NCBI RefSeq assembly: GCF_000758705.1
Contig: NZ_CP009287.1
Coordinates: 5,580,001-5,644,000, forward strand
Reading direction: 5' to 3'
Origin: Paenibacillus graminis
GTDB taxonomy: Bacteria; Bacillota; Bacilli; Paenibacillales; Paenibacillaceae
DNA: 64,000 nt
The translations under genes were made by a program, and so were the position numbers. Shown piece after piece: positions 8,819 to 19,294 of this stretch. Position 1 is the stretch's first letter, and the number at the start of each line of letters is the position of its first letter. The notes under the pieces were generated by a model that was not told the DNA's origin, ran no database searches, and worked only from the letters and a program-made list of their open reading frames with translations.

Positions 8819-10837
8819 ATGACAGCTATCCAGAGTGCCTTAACGCGTTTTTTCCACATCAAGAAACTCAGAACTGAGTTAATGCTGTTCATTATTACTG
8901 CCATTGTGCTTCCTTCTCTTGCCCTGGCTGTCATCTCCTCGGAAACCTCCAAAACAGAGCTGCGCTCCAAAATGGAGGACACCACAAACTCCAGCGTCCA
9001 TATCCTCGATAAAACGCTGACCCAGCTTATTCAGTTGGAAAGCGCAAGTGTCAATGAGCTGGCTGACCAAATTTCTGCAGAAGATGTGACAAGCGGTTCC
9101 GCAAGGGTCCGCAAGCTGATTGATAAATTCAAAGCGGAGCATCCCGAAATTGACATTGTTGCCCTGGGTAACAGTGACGGCAAATTTATGCTGTCGCCCA
9201 CATCCGATCCGAAGGACTATGATCCGAGGGTACGGGACTGGTACATTGCTGCACTAAAAACCCCTGAGTCCGCAACTGTGATTGACCCGATTTTTTCCAA
9301 AGTGGCGGGATCTTTTATTCTGCCGATCTCGCGGGCCTTTCCGGACGGTAAAGGAGCCGTTTCCATCAGTCTCAGCATGAACGGCCTGATGGATCTGGCC
9401 AAGACGGTAAGTCTCGGTTCGAGCGGCTACGTATATATCCTGGACAGCACGAACAAGGTTATCTACCATCCCTCGATGGAGGTTGCCACACCTGTTACCG
9501 GAGCTTTGCTGGATGCCCTGAGTGCTGCCCCTAAGGGCAAGGTTTCCTATAAAGATAATACGGCCGGTTCGCAAATGGACGGCTACTATGCGACTAATGA
9601 GCTTTCCGGCTTCAAAGTGGTCGGAGTCCTGCCCGCAGACGAATACACCCAAGCGGTGTACCCAATTCTGTACAAATCGGCAATTGTGCTGGCGGTTGCC
9701 TTAATTCTGGCAATTGCCGTTACCTTCTTCATTATCCGCCGGATCACTGCACCGCTGGAAGCGCTGAACGCTTCGGCCAAACGGGTAAGTGAGGGCCAGC
9801 TGGATGAATCCGTTACGACCCGCCGCAAGGATGAGATCGGCGAGCTTGCCGGGAATTATAACGCCATGGTGCAATCGCTCCGCACCATGGTGCAGGATGT
9901 CGCCGAGACATCCGGACATCTGGCGGCAGCCAGTGAACAGCTTACCGCCAGCACCGGGGAGAACAGCAAGGCCGTGGAATATGTCACCGAGCTGATAGAA
10001 GAGTCTACGCGGGGTGTAGAGACCCAGGCCTACGCGTCCGCTGAAGTTGCTACAACGATGGATGAAATGTCCGAAGCGATCCACAAGATCGCCTCAGCCT
10101 CCCAGTCCATTGTCAGCGCCGCCCTGCTGACAGAGAAGGATGTCAACAACGGCAGCGCCAAGGTCCAGCATGTCGGGAACCAGATGCAGACGATCCACCG
10201 CTCAGTACAGCACTCCGGCAGCCTGATCGCCGAGCTGAACGGGCTTAGCGCCAAGGTTGCGGAGACCAGCACGGCTATCGCGTCCATCGCCAAGCAGACC
10301 AATCTGCTGTCGTTGAATGCGGGGATTGAAGCCGCACGGGCCGGAGAGCATGGCAGAGGATTTGCCGTTGTGGCCGGAGAAGTGCGCAAGCTGTCCGAAG
10401 CTTCCAAGGTAAGCGCGGGACAAATCCAGGAAACCATTTCCGAGATGGTTGGTCTGATCGCGAGCGTCTATGATGTGATGAGGCATCAAGTGGCGGCAGA
10501 TGTGGAGCAGGGTATGGCTCTGGCACTCGAAGCCGGTGAGGCCTTCACCCAGATTGAGCAGTCTACCCGCCACGTAGGGGAGCAGATTCATGAAGTCTCG
10601 GCGATTACCGAGCAAATGTCGGCCAGCTCCGCTGAGGTAGCCGTCTCGGTACAGGAAATGGCCAACATTGCCAAGGCGGCACTGGATTCCTTCCAGAGCG
10701 TTACGGCGGCAACGGAAGAGCAGCTTGCCTCCATGGAGGAGATCACCTCCTCTTCCGAAGCGCTGTCCGCGATGGCTTCCGATATGCAGCAGCAGGTGGA
10801 ACGCTTCCAATTCACGGCACAGCACGAAGGCCGGTAA
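8819..10837 (+). CDS. methyl-accepting chemotaxis protein with dCache sensor
   Basis: Transmembrane chemoreceptor of 672 residues. TM1 is about residues 18-40, followed by an extracellular dCache domain to about 275 (ending ...[14 protein letters not shown]), TM2 about 280-302, a HAMP domain ([10 protein letters not shown]...), and a cytoplasmic coiled-coil signalling domain. Its hairpin tip reads [20 protein letters not shown] and [18 protein letters not shown], the kinase-contact region. No C-terminal pentapeptide tether is present. An in-frame ATG at 8804 exists, but GGGGGA lies seven bases before the ATG at 8819, so the latter is chosen. The ligand cannot be predicted. It stands alone with its own terminator. 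Confidence 0.93.
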   Translation: MTAIQSALTRFFHIKKLRTELMLFIITAIVLPSLALAVISSETSKTELRSKMEDTTNSSVHILDKTLTQLIQLESASVNELADQISAEDVTSGSARVRKLIDKFKAEHPEIDIVALGNSDGKFMLSPTSDPKDYDPRVRDWYIAALKTPESATVIDPIFSKVAGSFILPISRAFPDGKGAVSISLSMNGLMDLAKTVSLGSSGYVYILDSTNKVIYHPSMEVATPVTGALLDALSAAPKGKVSYKDNTAGSQMDGYYATNELSGFKVVGVLPADEYTQAVYPILYKSAIVLAVALILAIAVTFFIIRRITAPLEALNASAKRVSEGQLDESVTTRRKDEIGELAGNYNAMVQSLRTMVQDVAETSGHLAAASEQLTASTGENSKAVEYVTELIEESTRGVETQAYASAEVATTMDEMSEAIHKIASASQSIVSAALLTEKDVNNGSAKVQHVGNQMQTIHRSVQHSGSLIAELNGLSAKVAETSTAIASIAKQTNLLSLNAGIEAARAGEHGRGFAVVAGEVRKLSEASKVSAGQIQETISEMVGLIASVYDVMRHQVAADVEQGMALALEAGEAFTQIEQSTRHVGEQIHEVSAITEQMSASSAEVAVSVQEMANIAKAALDSFQSVTAATEEQLASMEEITSSSEALSAMASDMQQQVERFQFTAQHEGR

Positions 10838-10852
10838 TCAGCTTTATACAGC

Positions 10853-10893
10853 AAAACGGCTGCCGTCCTAGACTGGATAAGGTAGCCGTTTTG
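10853..10893 (+). terminator. terminator after the chemoreceptor gene
   Basis: AAAACGGCTGCC and GGTAGCCGTTTT pair with one bulge, 15 bases after the stop codon. Confidence 0.8.
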
Positions 10894-10945
10894 AATTTCA
10901 GTTAGCGTTGCCTGGAAAACCCAATATGAATCCTTCGGCAAATGC

Positions 10946-11077
10946 AAGTGGAAAAAGGGTAACTAATTCTGCTTGTTTTTCCCCTAGCGGGGTAATACTG
11001 CCCAATTAAGTTTCCTTTTTCCACTTCATTCTTACAATTGTTGATTTGCGGGAGAAATAAGTTCCCTTTTTCCAACT
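10946..11077. repeat. three copies of a 'CCCTTTTTCCACT' short repeat
   Basis: Copies lie at 10946-10968 (inverted), 11004-11026 and 11056-11077, with core AAGTTnCCTTTTTCCA. The first two are an imperfect inverted pair that could form a long hairpin. Together with the two terminators this accounts for most of the 323-base gap between the chemoreceptor and helD. No gene is seen. Confidence 0.65.
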
Positions 11078-11090
11078 AGCACTGCTCACT

Positions 11091-11124
11091 AAAAGACCGC
11101 CCTCCATAATCCGGGGCGGTCTTT
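11091..11124 (-). terminator. terminator after helD
   Basis: AAAAGACCGCC and GGCGGTCTTT pair around CTCCATAATCCG, 36 bases beyond the helD stop. It is nearly symmetrical, so it may act in both directions. Confidence 0.85.
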
Positions 11125-11160
11125 GTTTGGTAAAAGAGTATCTTTGGTTAATCCGGAAGC

Positions 11161-13347
11161 TTACTCCGGCCAGCCCTGCACGGTCCCTTCTCCATTCTGC
11201 AAATATGGGGGAAGACCTTCTCCGTGCAGCATCCACAGCTCGTGGAGGGCCCGGGTGCAGCCTACATACATCAGCTTCGCATCCCACGCTGCGCTGCCGT
11301 AATGGTCCGAATCAGCATCGGCGAGGATCACGGCGTCGAACTCCAGTCCCTTGGACAGATAAACCGGAAGCACCGACAGTCCTCCCCGGTATTCAGTCAT
11401 GCTGCCGTCGATCAGATGAATATCTTCGAACTGTCCAGCAAGCTCTGTATACAGCTCAGCGGCTTCCCGCAGGCTGCGGGTTAATACGGCCACCGTGCGG
11501 TATTCCCGGCCCGAGAGGGACGCGAGCGCTGTTCTAACGGCCTGAAGCCGGCTGTCCCCGCCTGCAGCCGGCCCGGGCAGCGGCTGTCCGTAAGCAATCA
11601 GCCGCACGGGATTGCCGCTGCGGAAGACCGGAACGGCGAGCAGGCTGCTGCCGACTCCGGCAGACAGAATGCCGTTGGCGAATTCAATAATCTCCATCGT
11701 TGAACGGTAGCTTCGCGTCAGCGCGTGGTAAGCCGTCTGCTCCGGGGCGAACAGGGTCTGCATTTCTTCCCAGGCATGCACGCCTTTATAGGCATGAATC
11801 CCCTGTGACAAATCGCCCAGGATAGTGAATGAATGCCCTTTTACATACAGGTCCAGCACAGCAATTTGAAAAGGAGAGAAATCCTGGGCTTCATCAATCA
11901 CAATATGATCAAAGCGGCTGCCGCCTTCACTGCCGTTCAGCAAATAATGAATATAAAGCAGCGGAGGCAGATCCTCTTCATGCAGAATGCCTTTTTTGAG
12001 GTCCTTGACAGTAGATACCAGCACTCCCTGCGGAATCCGCTCCGGGGCCTCTGCAGGCCAATCCTCAGGCACCTTCACCGCACGGAAGATCTGCTTGTAT
12101 ATCGTCAGCGGATCATATTTCGGCCATTTGGCACTGTAGGCCTTTTCACGCGCTGCGCTTTTCTTCTTCCGGTCCTTCAGGGCCGCTGCCGATGGACTTT
12201 TCTTCAGCTCCATTTCGATCCAGCGGTGAATCCGCGCCATCACCCGCTCCTTGCGCTTGGCAGGCGGATATGGGGCGTATTCCTCATTATGCCAGCGCAG
12301 AATCATGGAGCGGCGCAGTACCGAGCCGTCCCATGGACTGAAATCACCTTCCGGAACCGTCCCGTTTTCCAGCAGGCCTATGGCCGAATCAATAATTCCC
12401 ATTAGTGCAGTCGATCCCTTGAAGCGGCCTGGTGTTTCTCCGGTGATCTCCGGCATGCCGCCTTCTCTTTCGAACCAGTGGCTCATGGTTTCTGCAGCAT
12501 TCTGCTCAGGCAGCACAACCCCAAGCACATCGGCCGCCCAGTCGGGGAAGGTGCTCTGGGCAATATTGCCGACGCCAAGCTCAGGCAGCACGTCAGAAAT
12601 ATAATCCAGGAACATCCGGTTAGGGGCGAAAATAATCATTTTCTCCGCCGACACCTGCTCCTTGTATTGATACAGCAGGAAGGCCAGACGATGCAGCGCG
12701 ACTGTAGTTTTCCCGCTGCCTGCCACACCCTGGATAATGAGCGCGGTGTTCTTCGCCGCCCGGATAATCTTGTCCTGCTCCTCCTGAATTGTCGAGACGA
12801 TGTCACGAAGACGGTTGTCCTTGTTCTCCCCCAGCCGGTAGACGAGAAATTCATCCGAGACAGCCGGCCCATCACTGTCGCGGTTATATGTATCCGCCAC
12901 CCTCTCCAGGATCTGCTTGCGGATCACCACGTTGCGCTTCAGGTATACCAGCCCTTCGATCAGCCCCTCCGGGGCTTCGTAGGAGGCCGGCTCTGTGCCG
13001 CCGGTAAACGAATAGAACAGGCTCGCCACCGGTGCCCGCCAGTCAATGACCAGCGGACGGTCGCTTACCTGTTCCCGGTCTACACCGATTTTGCCGATAT
13101 AGAGCGCCTTGCGTTCCTCTTCATCCTTGCCCTGAAAATCAAGCCGTCCAAAGTAAGGCTCCTGCCGCAGCTTGGCAAGATCTTTGCGCCGCTGCTCTCT
13201 TGAGGCCTCCAGCGCCTGCTCCGTATAATCATGCCCTGTGTATACCGGAATGCCGCGCAGTCTCTCAAGAACCGTGTCAATCTCCGTAAGCGCGCTGTTC
13301 AGCCTGTCTTCTTCCTCTTGATAGGCACTTTGAAAGTTGTCTTCCAA
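11161..13347 (-). CDS. helD: RNA polymerase recycling motor HelD
   Basis: UvrD/Rep-like superfamily 1 ATPase, 728 residues, that binds core RNA polymerase and frees stalled complexes. The N-terminus is the charged antiparallel coiled-coil arm typical of HelD (EEEDRLNSALTEIDTVLERL). VIDWRAPVASLFY is a HelD hallmark. Walker A is QGVAGSGKTTVALHR and Walker B is HIVIDEAQDFSPFQ; later helicase motifs include LTRSYRST and VYLSKGLEFDAVI. The start codon is TTG with AGGAGG nine bases upstream. It is transcribed alone. HelD of related Bacillales has also been linked to rifampicin tolerance. Confidence 0.92.
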   Translation of the reverse strand: MEDNFQSAYQEEEDRLNSALTEIDTVLERLRGIPVYTGHDYTEQALEASREQRRKDLAKLRQEPYFGRLDFQGKDEEERKALYIGKIGVDREQVSDRPLVIDWRAPVASLFYSFTGGTEPASYEAPEGLIEGLVYLKRNVVIRKQILERVADTYNRDSDGPAVSDEFLVYRLGENKDNRLRDIVSTIQEEQDKIIRAAKNTALIIQGVAGSGKTTVALHRLAFLLYQYKEQVSAEKMIIFAPNRMFLDYISDVLPELGVGNIAQSTFPDWAADVLGVVLPEQNAAETMSHWFEREGGMPEITGETPGRFKGSTALMGIIDSAIGLLENGTVPEGDFSPWDGSVLRRSMILRWHNEEYAPYPPAKRKERVMARIHRWIEMELKKSPSAAALKDRKKKSAAREKAYSAKWPKYDPLTIYKQIFRAVKVPEDWPAEAPERIPQGVLVSTVKDLKKGILHEEDLPPLLYIHYLLNGSEGGSRFDHIVIDEAQDFSPFQIAVLDLYVKGHSFTILGDLSQGIHAYKGVHAWEEMQTLFAPEQTAYHALTRSYRSTMEIIEFANGILSAGVGSSLLAVPVFRSGNPVRLIAYGQPLPGPAAGGDSRLQAVRTALASLSGREYRTVAVLTRSLREAAELYTELAGQFEDIHLIDGSMTEYRGGLSVLPVYLSKGLEFDAVILADADSDHYGSAAWDAKLMYVGCTRALHELWMLHGEGLPPYLQNGEGTVQGWPE

Positions 13348-13500
13348 TTTCAGTTACCTCCTAAAAGTTATGCGGGCATACGCCTTCTGTTGCCAAGCGC
13401 ACCCTGATTTGCCTCGTGCAAGACTGGCTTCAGTCACACAAAAAGGATATTCATCATATCACAACAGATTCTGGAATACCATACCATTGTGACGGAATGC

Positions 13501-14802
13501 CTATCCCATAAAAGCATGAAGCACAAAGTTGGCTATAAACAGTCCGGCAATGCCATACAGTGCGGGCGGAACCTCCTTGCCTTTGCCCATGGCCAGTTTA
13601 ACAACCGGATAGGTAATGAAGCCAAATGCCATACCGTCCACGATGCTGTAGGTGAACGGAATCATCACCATGATCAGGAATGCCGGAAACAGCTCAGTCA
13701 AATCACTGAGGTCCATCTCGCGCACGTTCTGCACCATCAGGCCGCCGATGACGATCAGAATCGGCGCGATGGCGCTGTCCGGCACATAGGCCAGCAGCGG
13801 AATGAACAGGAACGTAGCCCCGAACAGCAGGCCGGTGATCAGCGAGGTCAGGCCGGAGCGCCCGCCTGCAGCGATCCCGGCTGTGGATTCGGCAGCCGCG
13901 ACTACGGGGCTGCTGCCGAACAGCCCGGCTGCGATATTGGCAATGGAGAGCGCGCGCAGACTGCTTTTGAAGCGTTCCGGACGGCCCGCCATCAGCGTCT
14001 GGGATGAGATCAGGCCGATATTTTCAAAAACTACGATCAACAGCAGCAGAAATACGGCAATCCAGAAGACCAGGCTGATGCCTCTGCCCCAGTCCATGCC
14101 GGCAAACACATCGCTGTAACCCGCGAACACATGCCCCGAATCCGCATTCTCCGGTGCATGCGCCGCTCCCAGCAAGTAGGCCATTCCCGTGCCCGCCAGC
14201 ATACTGATCAGCAATCCTCCGCGTGTGCCGCGCACGAACAGCACCAGCGCCAGAATCAGCGTTACACAGGAAGTGATAACTGCGGGGTCGCTGAAATGGC
14301 CAATAGCGACGAAGGTCGTGCGGTGGGCGATGACAATCCCGCTTTTTTGCAGTCCGATAAATGTCAGAAACAGGCCGATTCCGACCGTAATTGCATGCTG
14401 CAGATTATGCGGTATCGCGTCGCTCAAAATCCGGTACAGCGAGGTGAATGCCACAATGGCAAACAGCACACCTGTAACAACTACTACTGCAAGGGCTTCG
14501 CGCCAGTCCAGCTTCATGGAATGCACAAGCGTATATGTGAAAAAAGCATTAATCCCCATGCCCGGCACCACCACAATCGGTGTTTTGCCGCCAAAAGCCA
14601 TCATTAGACACCCGGCTACTGCCGTCAGCAGCGTTGCCACCATTCCGGCCCGCAGCGGCATCCCCGCATCATGCAGAATCGCAGCATTGACCATCACAAT
14701 ATATACAGAAGCAAAATAGGACAGGATGCCTGCCGAGAGTTCCCGTTTCCAGCTGTCGCCCGGCTCCAGGCCTACGCTATTTCGCCAAACCTTCGAATTC
14801 AT
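13501..14802 (-). CDS. NCS2-family guanine/hypoxanthine permease
   Basis: Integral membrane purine:proton symporter of the AzgA branch, 433 residues. It has about 12-14 hydrophobic segments, the helix-break motif VVPGMGINAFFTYTL, and the second half-site SPVVAAAESTAGIAAGGRSG, which matches AzgA-type transporters. The sequence resembles B. subtilis PbuO more than PbuG, from memory. ATG at 14802 has GTGGAGG eight bases upstream, better than the one at 14817. No purine riboswitch is recognisable in the 135 bases upstream, so regulation is unknown. Confidence 0.85.
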   Translation of the reverse strand: MNSKVWRNSVGLEPGDSWKRELSAGILSYFASVYIVMVNAAILHDAGMPLRAGMVATLLTAVAGCLMMAFGGKTPIVVVPGMGINAFFTYTLVHSMKLDWREALAVVVVTGVLFAIVAFTSLYRILSDAIPHNLQHAITVGIGLFLTFIGLQKSGIVIAHRTTFVAIGHFSDPAVITSCVTLILALVLFVRGTRGGLLISMLAGTGMAYLLGAAHAPENADSGHVFAGYSDVFAGMDWGRGISLVFWIAVFLLLLIVVFENIGLISSQTLMAGRPERFKSSLRALSIANIAAGLFGSSPVVAAAESTAGIAAGGRSGLTSLITGLLFGATFLFIPLLAYVPDSAIAPILIVIGGLMVQNVREMDLSDLTELFPAFLIMVMIPFTYSIVDGMAFGFITYPVVKLAMGKGKEVPPALYGIAGLFIANFVLHAFMG

Positions 14803-14862
14803 ATAAAAAACCTCCACTGATGTTAAATCACAGGTAAAACACTCTGTACCCTAAGCCGCAAT

Positions 14863-14902
14863 AAAAGGGCGTAAACCGCCGGATGGCGGCTGTACGCCCT
14901 TT
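14863..14902 (-). terminator. terminator after tcdA
   Basis: AAAGGGCGTA and TACGCCCTTT pair, with an inner GCCGCC/GGCGGT stem, then a T-rich tail on the minus strand. It closes the hisS-aspS-tcdA transcript. Confidence 0.85.
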
Positions 14903-14938
14903 GTTCACTTATATTTCCTGCTTATCTGATTGCTTCGT

Positions 14939-15694
14939 TCATCCGCTGATCCCGCCGGCCTCCATGAGGTCGCGTACGGCGACACTGACCATAATAAGTC
15001 CTACTACAGGCGGCACAAATGAATTGCTGGCCGGCGGTTGCTTGGCCTTGCGTCTGTCCGGAGCATTGGCAGGGACAATCTGCTCTGTAACATCCTCACG
15101 CGGCTTAACGGGCTCTTCGGTTGAGAAGACCACCTTCACGCCCTTCTTGATGCCTTCCTTGCGCAGCTTCTGACGGATGACACGGGCAATCGGGTCCATG
15201 CTGGTCTTGGAGATATCAGCGACCTGAAAGCGGGTCGGGTCCATTTTGTTAGCCGCACCCATGCTTGAAATCATGGGAATTCCCCGGGCCAGACACTCTT
15301 TGATAATATGAATTTTGTAGATAATAGTATCTGAAGCATCGATTACGAAATCCAGCTTGTACTTGAACAGCTCCTCATACGTCTCTTCCGTATAGAACAT
15401 GTTCAGCGCGATTGCTTCGCATTCCGGATTAATCAGCTTGATGCGCTCGACCATCAGATCCGTTTTGTTCTGGCCGATGGTGGTGGTCAGCGCATGAATC
15501 TGGCGGTTGATATTGGTGATATCGACCGAATCTTTGTCAATCAGGATAATCCGGCCGATTCCGGTACGGGCCAGAGCTTCAACCGCCATGGCGCCCACAC
15601 CGCCGATCCCGAGCACTGCTACGGTGCTGTTCTTCATTATCTCCAGACCTTCCGGTCCGATCGCCAGCTCCGTACGCGAGAACTGATGCAGCAT
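14939..15694 (-). CDS. tcdA: tRNA threonylcarbamoyladenosine dehydratase
   Basis: E1-like ATP-dependent enzyme that cyclises t6A37 to ct6A in tRNAs; 251 residues. The Rossmann nucleotide-binding loop is VLGIGGVGAMAVEALARTGI, followed by LIDKDSVDITNINRQ, the adenylation motif of ThiF/MoeB-type proteins; DASDTIIYK and SSMGAANKMDP are typical of TcdA. The frame is open to 15823, but ATG at 15694 has AGGAGG nine bases upstream. It follows aspS by 129 bases that hold a dispersed repeat, the same order as in B. subtilis (hisS-aspS-yrvM), so it is likely co-transcribed from the T-box promoter. Confidence 0.92.
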   Translation of the reverse strand: MLHQFSRTELAIGPEGLEIMKNSTVAVLGIGGVGAMAVEALARTGIGRIILIDKDSVDITNINRQIHALTTTIGQNKTDLMVERIKLINPECEAIALNMFYTEETYEELFKYKLDFVIDASDTIIYKIHIIKECLARGIPMISSMGAANKMDPTRFQVADISKTSMDPIARVIRQKLRKEGIKKGVKVVFSTEEPVKPREDVTEQIVPANAPDRRKAKQPPASNSFVPPVVGLIMVSVAVRDLMEAGGISG

Positions 15695-15711
15695 GATATA
15701 CAGCCTCCTAA

Positions 15712-15778
15712 AAGTTTTGTGAGCCTTAGCTTCCCGAATCGTCTTCGTACAAAACTCGCTTCGAAAGCATAGCTCATT
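15712..15778. repeat. dispersed 'AGTTTTGT...ACAAAACT' repeat, diverged copy
   Basis: AAGTTTTGTGAGCCTTAGC, then CGTCTTCGTACAAAACTCGC, matches in layout and in several blocks the 74-base repeats at 25706-25905. It fills the aspS-tcdA spacer. Its outer blocks AGTTTTGT and ACAAAACT are inverted and can pair. Confidence 0.6.
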
Positions 15779-15823
15779 GAAAAGCCTGCGCAGCGGCAGT
15801 CCGCTCCGCAGGACGGATATCAT

Positions 15824-17602
15824 TTATTTCTTTTCTTTTTCCGGCTTAGGCGCCAGCTTGATGTGCAGCTGCTCCAGCTGTATTGCATCGACCGGTGCTG
15901 GAGCGTCCATCAGCAGGTCGGTTGCACTTGCTGTTTTGGGGAAGGCAATCGCTTCCCGCAGGTTCGTGCGGCCGGCAAGCAGCATAATCAGGCGGTCGAA
16001 GCCAAACGCGATTCCGCCGTGCGGCGGAGTGCCGTATTCAAAGGCATCCAGCAGATAGCCGAACTTCTCGTAGGCCACTTCAGTTGTGAACCCAAGCGCA
16101 TCGAACATTTTCTCCTGTATTTCGCGTTTATAGATACGCTGGGAACCGCCGCCCACCTCATAGCCGTTAAGCACAATATCATAGGCTTGTGCACGGATGG
16201 CTCCAGGATCGCTCTCGAACAGGTGCAGGTCCTCGTCCATGGGACGGGTGAACGGATGATGTTCCGCCACATAACGTTTCTGGTCTTCGTCATAGCCGAG
16301 CAGCGGGAATTCAGTCACCCAGGCGAATTTGAAAACACTGTCGTCAATCAGACCAAGCTGGCGGCCGATCTTAAGGCGCAGCGCCCCAAGCACATCTGCC
16401 ACTACCTTCTTTGTGTCAGCGGAGAAGAGCAAGAGGTCGCCTTCTTCGGCGCCGGTGCGCTCCTTCACAGCTGCAATCTCTTCCTCAGTAAAGAATTTGA
16501 CGATTGGACCTTTGAACTCTCCGTCTTTCACTTGAATCCAGGCCAGGCCTTTCGCACCGTAACGTGCGGCGTAAGGTCCCAGATCATCAATTTCCTTGCG
16601 GGTCCATGTGCCGCAGCCTTTAGCGTTAAGGCATTTCACCTCTCCGCCCTTCTCGATGACGGAGGCGAACACCTTCACACCGCTTGCGGCCACGATATCG
16701 TTCATTTCCACCAGTTCCAGACCAAAGCGCAGGTCCGGTTTATCCGAGCCGTATTTACCCATGGCTTCGGCATAGGTCAGGCGCTGAAATGGAACAGCCA
16801 CATCGACACCAACGGTTTCTTTCAATAGGCGCTGCATGAGGGTTTCCATCATGGACAGCAGGTCGTCCTGAGGCATGAACGAGGTCTCGATATCGAACTG
16901 GGTAAATTCCGGCTGGCGGTCAGCACGCAGGTCCTCGTCGCGGAAGCAGCGGGCCATCTGGTAATAGCGCTCAATGCCGCCGACCATCAGCAGCTGCTTG
17001 TAAATCTGCGGCGACTGCGGGAGCCCGAAGAATTCACCTTCATGCACACGGCTTGGCACCAGATAATCGCGTGCGCCTTCGGGAGAGCTTTTGGTCAGGA
17101 TTGGAGTTTCAATTTCGATAAAGCCTTCGCTGTCCAGGAAGTCACGGAATATCTTGGCCGCTTTGGAACGGAGCAGCATCGTCTTGTACATTTCAGGCCG
17201 GCGCAAGTCGAGATAACGGTATTTCATACGCAGCGATTCATCGACTTCCACACCATCTTCAATGAAAAACGGAGGCGTCTTGGCTGCATTCAGCACTTCG
17301 ATTTCTGTAATCTGCACTTCAATCTCACCGGTAGGCAGGTTGCGGTTAATGGTTTCTTCGTCTCGTTTTACAACTTTACCCGTAACGGACAATACATATT
17401 CACTGCGCACCTTGTCAGCAATCTGCAGGGCTTCACCGGAATAGTCCGGGTTGAACACGATTTGCACAATTCCGGTACGGTCGCGCAGGTCGATAAACAG
17501 CACGCCTCCCAGGTCGCGGCGGGTCTGGACCCACCCGTTCAGCGTTACTGTCTCGCCAATATGGCCCAGCGTCAATTGTCCACAGTTATGACTTCTACTC
17601 AT
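15824..17602 (-). CDS. aspS: aspartate--tRNA ligase
   Basis: Class IIb synthetase of the bacterial type, 592 residues. The N-terminal OB-fold anticodon domain includes [19 protein letters not shown]. Motif 2 is [16 protein letters not shown], the bacterial GAD insertion lies roughly in the middle, and motif 3 is [13 protein letters not shown]. The start ATG has AAGGGGTAGGA upstream. It lies 50 bases downstream of hisS and shares its T-box-controlled transcript. Confidence 0.97.
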   Translation of the reverse strand: MSRSHNCGQLTLGHIGETVTLNGWVQTRRDLGGVLFIDLRDRTGIVQIVFNPDYSGEALQIADKVRSEYVLSVTGKVVKRDEETINRNLPTGEIEVQITEIEVLNAAKTPPFFIEDGVEVDESLRMKYRYLDLRRPEMYKTMLLRSKAAKIFRDFLDSEGFIEIETPILTKSSPEGARDYLVPSRVHEGEFFGLPQSPQIYKQLLMVGGIERYYQMARCFRDEDLRADRQPEFTQFDIETSFMPQDDLLSMMETLMQRLLKETVGVDVAVPFQRLTYAEAMGKYGSDKPDLRFGLELVEMNDIVAASGVKVFASVIEKGGEVKCLNAKGCGTWTRKEIDDLGPYAARYGAKGLAWIQVKDGEFKGPIVKFFTEEEIAAVKERTGAEEGDLLLFSADTKKVVADVLGALRLKIGRQLGLIDDSVFKFAWVTEFPLLGYDEDQKRYVAEHHPFTRPMDEDLHLFESDPGAIRAQAYDIVLNGYEVGGGSQRIYKREIQEKMFDALGFTTEVAYEKFGYLLDAFEYGTPPHGGIAFGFDRLIMLLAGRTNLREAIAFPKTASATDLLMDAPAPVDAIQLEQLHIKLAPKPEKEKK

Positions 17603-17652
17603 TATTTATCCTACCCCTTTTTGGTTAAAATACATATTTTCTCATAAAAATG

Positions 17653-18906
17653 CTAATCCAGCGAAGCGGCCAGATCTTCCAGCTTCACCGTCTGCTGTTC
17701 GCCAGTCGCCATGGATTTCAGGGCAATAACGCCGCTGTTCAGCTCATCTTCGCCCAGAATTGCCGTGTACCGTGCATTCATCCGGTCCGCCGATTTCATC
17801 TGGGCCTTCATCTTGCGGCCGAGGTAATCGCGTTCCGCAGCGTACCCCAGACTGCGCAGTTTGAACAGCTGCTTCGTAATCTCCTTATCTGCAGCTTCGC
17901 CAAGGGCAACAAAATACACATCGAGCGGTTTGGCCGCCTCCAGCTCTACACCCTGATTCTCCAGAATCAGCAGAATCCGCTCCAGGCCAATTCCGAAACC
18001 AATGCCCGGCTGATCGGGTCCGCCGATTTCTTCCACCAGTCCATTGTAACGGCCGCCACCGCCAACCGTATCGATAGAGCCGATGCCTGCCGCTTTATAT
18101 TCAAACGCTGTATGCGTGTAATAATCTAGTCCGCGTACAAGACGGGGGTTAATGATGTATTCCACACCCATAACATCCAGGTGGGCCTTGACCTGCTCAA
18201 AATGCGTGGTACATTCCTCATCCAGACTGTCCAGAATGGACGGCGCACCGCCAAATTTGTCCTGATCCACCTTGCAGTCCAGCACACGAAGCGGATTGCG
18301 TTCCATTCTGCGCTGGCAGTCGCTGCACAAGGTATCTCTCATCGGCCGCAGGAAATTCAGCAGTTTCTCCCGGTAAGCCGCGCGGCTGGGCGCATTCCCT
18401 ACGGAATTCAGCTCTACCTTCACATCCTTAAGTCCCAGATCCTTGTAGAACTGATATCCCATCGATACCACTTCCGCATCAATGGCCGGATCTACCGCTC
18501 CAAAAGCTTCAATCCCGAACTGATGGAACTGGCGGTATCTTCCCGCCTGCGGGCGTTCATACCGGAACATCGGCCCAATATAATACAGCTTGCTGACATC
18601 GGGTTCACCATAAAGCTTGTTCTGAACGTAGGCGCGTACTACACCTGCTGTCCCTTCGGGACGAAGCGCCAAATCGCGGTCACCCTTATCCTTGAAGGTA
18701 TACATTTCACCTTCCACGATATCTGTTGTTTCCCCAACGCCGCGTTCGAAGAGTCCTGTGTGCTCGAACATCGGTGTGCGGATCTCACGGTAGTTGAAAC
18801 GCCGGCAGAGATCTCTCGCCTTGCTCTCCACCACCAGCCATTTCTCCACTGCACCCGGCAGCACATCCTGCGTGCCCGTAGGTTTCTCAAATCTTTCCTT
18901 TGCCAC
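17653..18906 (-). CDS. hisS: histidine--tRNA ligase
   Basis: Class IIa synthetase, 417 residues. Motif 2 is FRYERPQAGRYRQFHQFG, the histidine-specific signature is GLDYYTHTAFEY, motif 3 is GIGFGIGLERILL, and a C-terminal anticodon-binding domain follows. The start codon is GTG with AGGAGGG about eight bases upstream. It is the first gene after the T-box leader; aspS and probably tcdA follow in the operon. Confidence 0.97.
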   Translation of the reverse strand: MAKERFEKPTGTQDVLPGAVEKWLVVESKARDLCRRFNYREIRTPMFEHTGLFERGVGETTDIVEGEMYTFKDKGDRDLALRPEGTAGVVRAYVQNKLYGEPDVSKLYYIGPMFRYERPQAGRYRQFHQFGIEAFGAVDPAIDAEVVSMGYQFYKDLGLKDVKVELNSVGNAPSRAAYREKLLNFLRPMRDTLCSDCQRRMERNPLRVLDCKVDQDKFGGAPSILDSLDEECTTHFEQVKAHLDVMGVEYIINPRLVRGLDYYTHTAFEYKAAGIGSIDTVGGGGRYNGLVEEIGGPDQPGIGFGIGLERILLILENQGVELEAAKPLDVYFVALGEAADKEITKQLFKLRSLGYAAERDYLGRKMKAQMKSADRMNARYTAILGEDELNSGVIALKSMATGEQQTVKLEDLAASLD

Positions 18907-19288
18907 AGCCTATCCCTCCTGAAAATAACAAAAAATCCCCCGTCCCTGTTTGTACACAAACAGGGACGAGGGATTATCATAACCAATAATTCACCCGTGG
19001 TACCACCCACATTCCGGATTCAGGCAAACTGCCCTAAACCCGCTCTAAGCGGTTAACGCCCGCCTACGCGCTCCGGCTACTGACTGCAGCAATCCTGTGA
19101 CTGCCTGCTTTCGCCGTGCGTTCTCGGGGAAGTCATTCATCCGTTCATGAACAGAATCCTTACAGCCTGGGCAGAAACGGTTCACGCATCCTGCTGGATG
19201 TGCAGCCGATTCTATGGGATTCCTCTCTGGGGTTATGGGTCACGGATTACTTGGTCCCGTCATCAAAACTCTATAACATATCGTATAC
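18907..19288 (-). promoter_or_regulatory. T-box riboswitch leader of hisS-aspS
   Basis: The minus strand carries the T-box sequence TGGGTGGTACCACGGGTG (18992-19009), which binds the NCCA end of uncharged tRNA and forms the antiterminator. Just downstream is a strong terminator (18930-18974). About 270 bases upstream of the T-box can hold Stem I: AAGTAA and AGAGAGGAA near its 5' side match usual conserved bulges. I could not fix the specifier codon by eye; histidine (CAC) or aspartate (GAC) would be expected. This leader explains most of the long gap before hisS. Confidence 0.92.
18930..18974 (-). terminator. T-box regulatory terminator
   Basis: AATCCC-CGTCCCTGTTTGT pairs with ACAAACAGGGACG-GGGATT, then TTTTTT. 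The upstream arm competes with the T-box antiterminator. Confidence 0.93.
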
Positions 19289-19294
19289 TGTTAG

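Noticed and set aside
14803..14938. Purine riboswitch before the guanine/hypoxanthine permease
   Set aside because: The three-way junction core sequence is not apparent; the region holds the tcdA terminator instead.
15863..16828. 321-codon open frame on the plus strand
   Set aside because: It is antisense to aspS; the length reflects the codon bias of aspS.
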